Assembly: GCA_036494675.1 (NCBI GenBank)
Contig: DASXOA010000073.1
Coordinates: forward strand, 48,172 to 112,171
Reading direction: 5' to 3'
Length of the DNA: 64,000 nucleotides
Origin: Rugosimonospora sp036494675
GTDB taxonomy: Bacteria; Actinomycetota; Actinomycetes; Mycobacteriales; Micromonosporaceae
Each line of letters starts with the position of its first letter. The first letter of the stretch is position 1. This document shows, piece after piece, positions 8,314-14,231 of the stretch. Below the pieces are notes generated by a model. That model saw only the letters and a program-made list of their open reading frames with translations, was not told the DNA's origin and ran no database searches. The position numbers and the translations under genes are program-made.

Positions 8314-9570
8314 GTGCTGCGCTGGTTGACGGCTGGAGAGTCACACGGCCCGGCTCTGGTCGCGGTCCTGGAGGGGGTACCCGCCGGGATCGAGGTGACC
8401 AGTGCCGAGGTGGCACGGGAGTTGGCCCGACGCCGGCTCGGGTACGGCCGGGGGGCGCGGATGTCCTTCGAGCAGGACGTGGTCGAGTTCCTCGGCGGGC
8501 TGCGCCACGGCCGCACCCTCGGCTCACCGGTCGCGATCCGGGTGGGCAACAGCGAGTGGCCCAAGTGGGAGACCGTGATGGCGGCCGACCCGGTCGACCC
8601 CGAGGTCCTCGCCGGCCAGGCGCGTAACGTCCCGCTGACCCGGCCCCGGCCGGGCCACGCCGACCTGGCCGGCATGCAGAAGTACGGGCACACCGAGGTC
8701 CGGCCGATCCTGGAGCGGGCCAGTGCCCGGGAAACGGCTGCCCGGGTGGCCGTGGGCACCGTGGCGAAGGCCCTGATCGGCCAGGCGCTGGGCATCGAGA
8801 TCGTCTCGCACGTGATCGAACTGGGCAGCGTCGCGGTCAAGTCCGGGCTGGTACCCAGGCCGGAAGATGCCGCGCGCATCGACGCCGATCCGCTGCGCTG
8901 CCTGGATCCGCAGGCGAGCGCCCGGATGGTCGAGGAGGTCGACGCGGCCAAGCGGGACGCGGACACGCTCGGCGGCATCGTCGAGGTGCTCGCCTACGGG
9001 GTACCTCCGGGTCTGGGCAGCCACGTGCAGTGGGACCGCAAGCTGGACGCCCGGCTGGCCACCGCGCTGATGTCCATCCAGGCGATCAAGGGCGTGGAGA
9101 TCGGCGACGGGTTCACCCAGGCCCGTTCGCGCGGCTCGCAGGCGCACGACGAGATCGCGCTGATCGACGACGCCCCGCTCCCGCCCGGCGCGGCGACTGG
9201 TCTGGGTCGTGGCGCGGTGCCAGACGCGCCGAGCCATACCGCTCGGATAGCGGTGCGCCGGATGACCGACCGGGCCGGCGGCCTGGAGGGCGGCATCACC
9301 ACCGGGCAGCCGTTGCGGGTCAAGGCCGCGATGAAGCCGATCTCGTCGCTGAACCGCCCATTGTCCACAGTGGACGTGGTGACCGGCGAGCCGGCTATGG
9401 CGATCAACCAGCGCTCGGACACCTGCGCGGTCCCGGCCGCGGCGGTGGTCGCCGAGGCGATGGTGGCGCTGGTGCTGGCCGAGGCGGCGACGGAGAAGTT
9501 CGGCGGTGACTCGATCACGGAGATCCGGCGCAACGTGGCCGGGTACCTGGACAGCCTGGTGATCCGGTGA
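8314..9570 (+). CDS. aroC: Chorismate synthase, with in-frame insertion
   Basis: Converts EPSP to chorismate using reduced FMN, the last common step of aromatic amino-acid synthesis. The GTG start follows a GGAACGGAGGG ribosome-binding site. The N-terminus MLRWLTAGESHGP, the RPGHADLAG block, the QAIKGVEIGDGF block and the C-terminal QRSDTCAVPAA and KFGGDS motifs are all present. At 418 residues it is longer than typical. The extra length lies between AHDEI and RRMTDRAGG, about residues 290-317, where other actinobacterial enzymes have about ten residues. That stretch contains the 42-bp block shared with pheT. Confidence 0.96.
   Translation: MLRWLTAGESHGPALVAVLEGVPAGIEVTSAEVARELARRRLGYGRGARMSFEQDVVEFLGGLRHGRTLGSPVAIRVGNSEWPKWETVMAADPVDPEVLAGQARNVPLTRPRPGHADLAGMQKYGHTEVRPILERASARETAARVAVGTVAKALIGQALGIEIVSHVIELGSVAVKSGLVPRPEDAARIDADPLRCLDPQASARMVEEVDAAKRDADTLGGIVEVLAYGVPPGLGSHVQWDRKLDARLATALMSIQAIKGVEIGDGFTQARSRGSQAHDEIALIDDAPLPPGAATGLGRGAVPDAPSHTARIAVRRMTDRAGGLEGGITTGQPLRVKAAMKPISSLNRPLSTVDVVTGEPAMAINQRSDTCAVPAAAVVAEAMVALVLAEAATEKFGGDSITEIRRNVAGYLDSLVIR
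9195..9236 (+). repeat. 42-bp repeat block inserted in aroC (copy 1)
   Basis: This block starts GACTGGTCTGGGTCGT and ends CAGACGCGCCGAGCCA. Its reverse complement recurs at 49847-49888 inside pheT with three mismatches (39/42). It is followed by a 6-bp inverted repeat, ACCGCT-cggat-AGCGGT (9238-9254). The insertion keeps the aroC frame open and sits in a surface-loop position. Confidence 0.85.
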
Positions 9571-9604
9571 CCAGGCGAACGGTGGGGCGCGGCGAGGTGG
9601 CGCG

Positions 9605-10111
9605 GTGAGCGCGCCGGCGGCGGTGTTCGTCGGGCCGCCCGGCGCGGGGAAGAGCACGATCGGCGAGTTGGTCGCCTCGGCGCTCGGGGTGCCGTTCCGG
9701 GACGTCGACGCGGACATCGAGGCGGTGGCCGGCAAGCCGATTCCGGAGATCTTCATCGACGACGGCGAGGATCACTTCCGCGCCCTGGAACGGGCCGCGG
9801 TCGCCGCCGCCCTGGACGGGTTCGACGGGGTGCTGGCGCTGGGCGGTGGCGCGATCATGGCCGAGGAGGTCCGCCAGCGGCTGGCCGGGCACCGGGTGGT
9901 GTTCCTGTCGGTGGAGTTGAGCGACGCGATCCGCCGGGTGGGGCTCGGCGCGGGGCGGCCGCTGCTGGAGATCAACCCCAGGGCCACCATGAAGTACCTG
10001 CTGGATCAGCGCCGCCCGCTCTACGAGGAGGTGGCCACGGTGACCGTGAAGACCGATGGCCGCACCCCGGAAGAGGTGGCCGCCGAGGTGCTCGCCGCGC
10101 TGCGCCGGTAG
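9605..10111 (+). CDS. aroK: Shikimate kinase
   Basis: Phosphorylates the 3-hydroxyl of shikimate with ATP. The 168-residue length is normal. The Walker A loop GPPGAGKS is at residues 10-17, the substrate Asp pair in DVDADIE near residue 33, and the glycine-rich LGGGA near residue 80. The lid Arg lies in GAGRPLL. The start is GTG, 34 bp after aroC. In pathway order the enzyme precedes aroC but the genes sit in one operon. Confidence 0.95.
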   Translation: MSAPAAVFVGPPGAGKSTIGELVASALGVPFRDVDADIEAVAGKPIPEIFIDDGEDHFRALERAAVAAALDGFDGVLALGGGAIMAEEVRQRLAGHRVVFLSVELSDAIRRVGLGAGRPLLEINPRATMKYLLDQRRPLYEEVATVTVKTDGRTPEEVAAEVLAALRR

Positions 10112-10137
10112 TTCACCGTCCTCGGGCGATGCCGGCG

Positions 10138-10154
10138 AGCTAATGCTATTAGCT
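10138..10154. promoter_or_regulatory. AT-rich perfect palindrome, candidate operator upstream of aroB
   Basis: AGCTAATGCTATTAGCT has two perfect 7-bp arms around a GCT centre, 67 bp before the aroB start. It is AT-rich in an otherwise GC-rich region, which fits a dimeric repressor site (for example a MarR- or TetR-type protein). The regulator is not identifiable from the window. Confidence 0.5.
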
Positions 10155-10207
10155 AACGTGGTCAAGGTCGAGACCGGTGGCCGGCAAACCGGACGCCGGA
10201 CGGGGAC

Positions 10208-10213
10208 TACGCT
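10208..10213 (+). promoter_or_regulatory. Candidate -10 element for aroB
   Basis: TACGCT ends 8 nt before the aroB ATG. A transcript from here would start at or next to the start codon, and no Shine-Dalgarno is visible, so leaderless expression is plausible. Confidence 0.45.
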
Positions 10214-10221
10214 GACCGGCG

Positions 10222-11286
10222 ATGACTGACAGCGAGATCACCGCGATCCAGGTCGGTGGCGAGCGCCCGTATCAGGTGCTCGTCGGCCGGGACCTGCTCG
10301 GCGCGCTGCCGCCGCTGTTGCCCGGCGCCGCGCAGGCGGCCGTGCTCTACGCGCCGCCGCTGAAGGAGTACGCGGTCCGGGTCGCCGATACCCTGCGCGC
10401 GGCCGGCATCGCGCCACTGGCGGTCGAGCTGCCCGATGCCGAGGCCGGCAAGAGCATCGAGGTCGCCGCCCGCTGCTGGGACGCGCTCGGCGAGGCGGGG
10501 TTCACCCGTACCGACGCGGTGGTCGGCGTGGGCGGCGGGGCGGTCACCGACGTGGCCGGCTTCGTGGCCGCCTGCTGGCTGCGCGGGGTGGCCGTGGTGC
10601 AGGTGCCGACCAGCCTGCTCGGCATGGTGGACGCCGCGGTGGGCGGCAAGACCGGCGTGAACACGGCGGCGGGCAAGAACCTGGTCGGTGCGTTCCACCC
10701 GCCGGCCGGCGTACTGTGCGACCTCTCGACTCTGGACACGCTGCCGCGAGCGGACCTGGTCGCAGGGCTGGCCGAGGTGGTCAAGTGCGGCTTCATCGCC
10801 GATCCGGTCATCCTCGACCTCGTCGAGCGGGACCCGGACGGGCACCTGCGGGAACTCGTCGAGCGCGCGGTCCGGGTCAAGGCCGAGGTGGTCGGCAAGG
10901 ACCTGCGCGAATCGGGGCTGCGGGAGATCCTCAACTACGGGCACACCCTGGGGCACGCGATCGAGAAGCGCGAGCGGTACGGCTGGCGGCACGGCCACGC
11001 GATCGCGGTCGGCCTGGTCTATGCCGCCGCCCTCGGCCGGCTCGCCGGGCGCCTCGACGAGCCGACCGCGCGGCGGCACCGTTCCGTGCTCGACGCGCTC
11101 GGGCTGCCGGTGGCCTACCCGGCGGCGGCCTGGCCGGAGCTGTACGCGGCGATGCGTGTGGACAAGAAGTCCCGGGGTTCCCGGCTGCGTTTCGTGGTGC
11201 TCGGCGGCCTGGCCCGGCCCGAGATCCTGGAGGCTCCGCCGGAGGACCTGCTGCGGGCCGCGTACGAGGAGGTCGGTACGGAGTGA
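10222..11286 (+). CDS. aroB: 3-Dehydroquinate synthase
   Basis: Makes 3-dehydroquinate from DAHP using NAD and zinc. The 354-residue protein has the NAD-binding GGGAVTDVAGF, the VPTSLLGMVDAAVGGKTGVN signature and the KNLVGAFHPP segment. Metal-binding residues are in AEVVKCG and in NYGHTLGHAIE and HGHAIAVG. It is separated from aroK by 110 bp containing a palindrome and a -10-like element, so it may have its own promoter. It overlaps aroQ by GTGA. Confidence 0.97.
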   Translation: MTDSEITAIQVGGERPYQVLVGRDLLGALPPLLPGAAQAAVLYAPPLKEYAVRVADTLRAAGIAPLAVELPDAEAGKSIEVAARCWDALGEAGFTRTDAVVGVGGGAVTDVAGFVAACWLRGVAVVQVPTSLLGMVDAAVGGKTGVNTAAGKNLVGAFHPPAGVLCDLSTLDTLPRADLVAGLAEVVKCGFIADPVILDLVERDPDGHLRELVERAVRVKAEVVGKDLRESGLREILNYGHTLGHAIEKRERYGWRHGHAIAVGLVYAAALGRLAGRLDEPTARRHRSVLDALGLPVAYPAAAWPELYAAMRVDKKSRGSRLRFVVLGGLARPEILEAPPEDLLRAAYEEVGTE

Positions 11287-11708
11287 AGGTGTACGTGCTC
11301 AACGGCCCGAACCTGGGCCGCCTGGGCATCCGGGAGCCCACGGTCTACGGATCGACCAACCACGCCGAACTGGTCGCCGAGTGCCTGCGCGCCGGCAAGG
11401 AGCTGGGCCTGGACGTCGAGGTACGGCAGACCGACGCGGAGCACGAGATGCTCGGCTGGCTGTACGCCGCCGCCGACGAGCAGGCGGCCGTGGTGCTGAA
11501 CCCCGGTGCCTGGTCGCACTACTCGTACGCGCTGCGCGACGCCTGCGCGATGCTGCGCGCCCCGCTGGTCGAGGTGCACATCTCCAACATCCATGCCCGT
11601 GAGGAGTTCCGGCACCACTCGGTGATCTCGCCGGTGGCCACCGGGGTGATCTGCGGGCTGGGCATCGACGGGTACCGGCTCGCGCTGGAGCACCTGTCCT
11701 GCCGGTGA
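11283..11708 (+). CDS. aroQ: Type II 3-dehydroquinate dehydratase
   Basis: Dehydrates 3-dehydroquinate to 3-dehydroshikimate by the type II (anti-elimination) route. The 141-residue length is typical. NGPNLGRLG near the N-terminus leads to the catalytic Tyr in PTVYG. The NPGAWSHYSYALRDA block and the VHISN His are present, followed by REEFRHHS. The GTG start overlaps the aroB stop. The same frame is open far upstream only because it shadows aroB. Confidence 0.96.
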   Translation: MKVYVLNGPNLGRLGIREPTVYGSTNHAELVAECLRAGKELGLDVEVRQTDAEHEMLGWLYAAADEQAAVVLNPGAWSHYSYALRDACAMLRAPLVEVHISNIHAREEFRHHSVISPVATGVICGLGIDGYRLALEHLSCR

Positions 11709-11740
11709 GACCTGTCCCGCCGCAGGTCCGGAGGCGCCGC

Positions 11741-11746
11741 TACACT
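11741..11746 (+). promoter_or_regulatory. Candidate -10 element for efp-nusB
   Basis: TACACT lies 47 bp before the efp ATG in the short gap after aroQ. No convincing -35 is visible. Confidence 0.35.
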
Positions 11747-11793
11747 TGCTTGGTCCATCGGCGGAAATAGACGATCATGCGGTTAGGCAGGAC

Positions 11794-12351
11794 ATGGCCA
11801 CCACGAACGACCTCAAGAACGGACTCGTGCTCAATCTCGACGGTGATCTCTGGGCCGTTGTGGAGTTCCAGCACGTCAAGCCCGGAAAGGGTGGCGCGTT
11901 CGTGCGCACCACGTTGAAGAACGTGCTGTCCGGGAAGGTCGTGGACCGCACCTTCAACGCCGGCACCAAGGTCGATACCGCGACGGTCGACAAGCGGACG
12001 ATGCAGTACCTCTACGCCGACGGCGAAGACTTCGTGTTCATGGACCTGGAGTCCTTCGACCAGATGACCGTCCCGGGCGGCACCGTCGGCGACTCGTCGA
12101 AGTACCTGCTGCCGGAGGCGGAGGCGACGGTCGCCACCCACGAGGGCGTGCCGCTGTACATCGAACTGCCGACCAGCGTGGTCCTGGAGGTCACCTACAC
12201 CGAGCCGGGCCTGCAGGGCGACCGGAGCACCGGCGGCAACAAGCCGGCCACGGTGGAGACCGGCGCGACGGTCCAGGTGCCGCTGTTCGTCTCGACCGGC
12301 GAGAAGATCAAGGTCGACACTCGCGACGGCCGTTACCTCGGTCGCGCCTAA
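11794..12351 (+). CDS. efp: Translation elongation factor P
   Basis: Relieves ribosome stalling at polyproline stretches by contacting the peptidyl-tRNA in the exit-site region. The 185 residues show three beta-barrel domains: KOW-like N-domain, central OB domain, and a C-terminal domain ending STGEKIKVDTRDGRYLGRA. The loop that reaches the peptidyl-transferase centre reads KPGKGGAF with Lys32 at the tip. Many actinobacterial EF-Ps have PGKGP here, so the Gly replaces the second Pro. A TTG 48 bp upstream in frame is an alternative start but overlaps the promoter-like TACACT. Confidence 0.96.
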   Translation: MATTNDLKNGLVLNLDGDLWAVVEFQHVKPGKGGAFVRTTLKNVLSGKVVDRTFNAGTKVDTATVDKRTMQYLYADGEDFVFMDLESFDQMTVPGGTVGDSSKYLLPEAEATVATHEGVPLYIELPTSVVLEVTYTEPGLQGDRSTGGNKPATVETGATVQVPLFVSTGEKIKVDTRDGRYLGRA

Positions 12352-12354
12352 TCC

Positions 12355-12789
12355 ATGCCAGAGGGTCCGAAAACACCGATGCCCGCGCGTCGCAAGGCGC
12401 GCAAGCGTGCCCTGGACGTGCTGTACGAGGCCGATCTGCGCAGCGCGCCGATCGATGAGGTACTCAGGTCGTCGATCTCCCGGATCGAGGGCCTCCGCCC
12501 GGGGTACCTGGACTACGCGATCCTTCTGGTCGAGGGGGTCGCGGAGCATCTCGGCCGGATCGACGAGCTGATCGCCAGCTATGCCGAGGGCTGGACCCTG
12601 GAGCGGATGCCGGCCGTCGACCGGAACCTGGCCCGGGTGGCCGTCTTCGAGCTGCTCTACCGCGACGACATCGATGATCCGGTGGCCATCAGCGAGGCGG
12701 TCGAGCTGGCCCGGCAGATGTCCACGGACGACTCGCCCCGCTTCCTCAACGGCGTACTCGGCCGGATCGCCGAGTACGCCACCCGCTGA
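12355..12789 (+). CDS. nusB: Transcription antitermination protein NusB
   Basis: With NusE (S10) it binds boxA in rRNA leaders and supports antitermination. The 144-residue all-helical protein has the typical basic start (RRKARKRALDVLYEADLR), the ERMPAVDRNLARVAVFELL block and a C-terminal FLNGVLGRIAE. It starts 3 bp after the efp stop. A second ATG 24 bp downstream (12379) could also be the start. It ends facing bldD across a strong hairpin. Confidence 0.95.
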   Translation: MPEGPKTPMPARRKARKRALDVLYEADLRSAPIDEVLRSSISRIEGLRPGYLDYAILLVEGVAEHLGRIDELIASYAEGWTLERMPAVDRNLARVAVFELLYRDDIDDPVAISEAVELARQMSTDDSPRFLNGVLGRIAEYATR

Positions 12790-12867
12790 GCGGGTCCCCG
12801 CCGGCCGGGTCCCCGCTGGCCGGGTTCTTCCTGGCCGGGTTCTTGCTGGTCTCGCCGCCCCCGGCAT
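12790..12867. repeat. Short GGCCGGGT tandem repeats after nusB
   Basis: The sequence after the nusB stop contains three near-copies of a CTGGCCGGGTTCTTC-like unit, about 19-21 bp apart, before the bidirectional hairpin. No coding potential is supported. Confidence 0.6.
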
Positions 12868-12901
12868 CCCCGCCGGCCCTGCCATCGTAGGGCCAGCGGG
12901 G
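12868..12901. terminator. Bidirectional terminator between nusB and bldD
   Basis: CCCCGC plus GGCCCT pair with AGGGCC plus GCGGGG across one mismatch and an 8-nt loop, a stem of about 12 bp. It sits between convergent genes and can serve both. Confidence 0.8.
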
Positions 12902-12910
12902 TGGGGCAGG

Positions 12911-13396
12911 TCACGCGAAGAGCGACCGGGGGTCGGTGACCAGGACGCCGTGCTCGGTGAGCCGCTCGACCAGGCCGGACGGGGACGAGTCGTACACGAT
13001 GGCCAGGGCGCGCAGGTCGTCCGCGCGAATCGAGAGCACGCGACCGTTGTAGTCGCCGCGCTGCTGTTGGATGGCCCGCGCGTACTTGGCGACGTACGAC
13101 AGGTCCGCGTCGGTCTGGTCGTAGAGCTTTTCGAGGTCGAGGACGATTTTCCCGGCGGACTCGTGACGAACGCCACTCCCTTCGGGCAGCAGCTCGGCCA
13201 CGGGTACTCGATAGAAGTCGGCCAGCTCGGCGAGTCGGGACACGGTCACGGCACGGTCGCCGCGCTCGTATGAGCCGACTACGACGGCCTTCCAGCGCCC
13301 GGCTGACTTCTCCTCCACCCCTTGCAGGGACAGGCCCTGCTGCTGGCGGATGGAGCGCAAGCGGGCGCCCAGGGACTTGGCGTACTCAGAGGGCAT
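12911..13396 (-). CDS. bldD: BldD, c-di-GMP-responsive developmental repressor
   Basis: Master regulator of development in sporulating actinobacteria; it represses sporulation genes when dimerised by c-di-GMP. The start chosen is the ATG giving MPSEYAKSLGARL, which matches the known BldD N-terminus (161 residues). An XRE-type helix-turn-helix fills residues 5-65 (GRWKAVVVGSYERGDRAVTV). The C-terminal domain keeps the c-di-GMP-binding RGD-x8-RxDD signature in QRGDYNGRVLSIRADDL. The gene is divergent from pyrR and convergent with nusB. A GGDEF response regulator lies about 21 kb away in this window. Confidence 0.96.
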   Translation of the reverse strand: MPSEYAKSLGARLRSIRQQQGLSLQGVEEKSAGRWKAVVVGSYERGDRAVTVSRLAELADFYRVPVAELLPEGSGVRHESAGKIVLDLEKLYDQTDADLSYVAKYARAIQQQRGDYNGRVLSIRADDLRALAIVYDSSPSGLVERLTEHGVLVTDPRSLFA

Positions 13397-13440
13397 ATGG
13401 ACACTCCCAGTCACTGGCTCCGGGCCTCTTCCCGGCGATC

Positions 13441-13455
13441 GCTACGGAGCGTGAC
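13441..13455 (-). promoter_or_regulatory. Candidate BldD autoregulatory site
   Basis: On the minus strand GTCACGCTCCGTAGC matches the published BldD pseudo-palindrome (TnACnCWGnGTnA) at seven of nine defined positions. It overlaps the -10 and predicted start of the bldD promoter, the position expected for autorepression. Confidence 0.45.
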
Positions 13456-13482
13456 CGTAATCGGGAAGCGACACTTGGTCAA
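13454..13482 (-). promoter_or_regulatory. bldD promoter
   Basis: On the minus strand TTGACC (13482-13477) and TACGGT (13459-13454) are separated by exactly 17 nt. This is a good primary-sigma promoter about 58 bp before the bldD start. Confidence 0.65.
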
Positions 13483-13486
13483 GTGT
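13471..13486. promoter_or_regulatory. Palindrome in bldD-pyrR divergent region
   Basis: ACACTTGGTCAAGTGT has perfect 7-bp arms and a 2-bp centre. It covers the -35 of the bldD promoter, so a protein bound here would block bldD. The binder is unknown. Confidence 0.5.
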
Positions 13487-13520
13487 TGTGACCTTCCCGT
13501 TTCGCGATCTGCGCTGCTGG

Positions 13521-13526
13521 TAGGCT
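13521..13526 (+). promoter_or_regulatory. Candidate -10 element for the pyr operon
   Basis: TAGGCT would place the transcript start near 13533, giving a leader of about 87 nt that contains the PyrR-binding hairpin. No clear -35 is visible. Confidence 0.4.
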
Positions 13527-13587
13527 CGCGACAGCCGTTGGACGCCTGGTGATCCGGTGTCTGAACGATCCCGACATCCTTTAACGA

Positions 13588-13613
13588 CCCGTCCCGTGAG
13601 GCGGGGAAGGAGG
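13588..13613 (+). promoter_or_regulatory. PyrR-binding RNA hairpin before pyrR
   Basis: CCCG-U-CC / CGUGA loop / GG-CGGG forms a bulged stem-loop. Its apical part TCCCGTGAGGC matches the PyrR binding-loop pattern UCCnGnGAGGC known from Bacillus (UCCAGAGAGGC). The hairpin is immediately followed by the Shine-Dalgarno AAGGAGG. As in mycobacteria, UMP-bound PyrR likely blocks translation of the operon's first gene. Confidence 0.85.
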
Positions 13614-13619
13614 TCCGCC

Positions 13620-14231
13620 TTGGCGTACCCATCATCCATCGACGAGACCGACACGGGCGGTGCGGCCGGCACCGGCGGGACCGCCGCCAAGATCGTTGTC
13701 AACGGGGCCGATCTGGCCCGCATCGTCGATCGCATCGCACACCAGATCCTGGAGAAGACCGACGGGGCCCGCGACTGCGTCCTGCTCGGCATCCCCACCC
13801 GGGGCGTACCGCTGGCCCAGCGCCTGGCCGCCCGGATCGACGCGTTCGAGGGCGTACGGCCGCCGGCCGGTGCGCTGGACGTCACGCTGTACCGCGACGA
13901 TCTGCGGCTGCGCGGCGCCCGCGCGGTCGGCCACACCGACCTGCCCCCGACCGGCATCGACGGCAAGCAGGTGATCCTGGTGGACGACGTGCTGTTCTCC
14001 GGGCGCACCGTGCGGGCCGCGCTGGACGCGCTGAAGGACCTCGGCCGGCCCCGGCTGGTCCAGCTCGCCGTCCTGGTCGACCGCGGGCACCGGGAGTTGC
14101 CGATCCGCGCCGACTATGTGGGCAAAAACATCCCCACCTCGCTCGCCGAGAGCGTCCGGGTCCGGCTGACCGAGACTGACGGCGACGACGACGTGCGGCT
14201 GGAGAACCCGCGGGGAGGAACGAATGACTGA
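13620..14231 (+). CDS. pyrR: PyrR, pyrimidine operon regulator / uracil phosphoribosyltransferase
   Basis: Binds the pyr mRNA leader in response to UMP and can also make UMP from uracil and PRPP. The start chosen is TTG at 13620, 6 nt after AAGGAGG. An in-frame GTG at 13557 would place the PyrR-binding hairpin inside the coding region, so it is rejected. The 203-residue protein has the PRPP loop VILVDDVLFSGRT (about residues 118-130) and the C-terminal DYVGKNIPTS motif. It begins the pyrR-pyrB-pyrC-carA-carB-pyrD-bioA-pyrF cluster. Its stop overlaps the pyrB start by 8 nt. Confidence 0.95.
   Translation: MAYPSSIDETDTGGAAGTGGTAAKIVVNGADLARIVDRIAHQILEKTDGARDCVLLGIPTRGVPLAQRLAARIDAFEGVRPPAGALDVTLYRDDLRLRGARAVGHTDLPPTGIDGKQVILVDDVLFSGRTVRAALDALKDLGRPRLVQLAVLVDRGHRELPIRADYVGKNIPTSLAESVRVRLTETDGDDDVRLENPRGGTND

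Noticed and set aside
13557..13619. GTG 13557 as pyrR start
   Set aside because: It would translate through the PyrR-binding hairpin and Shine-Dalgarno; TTG 13620 is correctly spaced from AAGGAGG.
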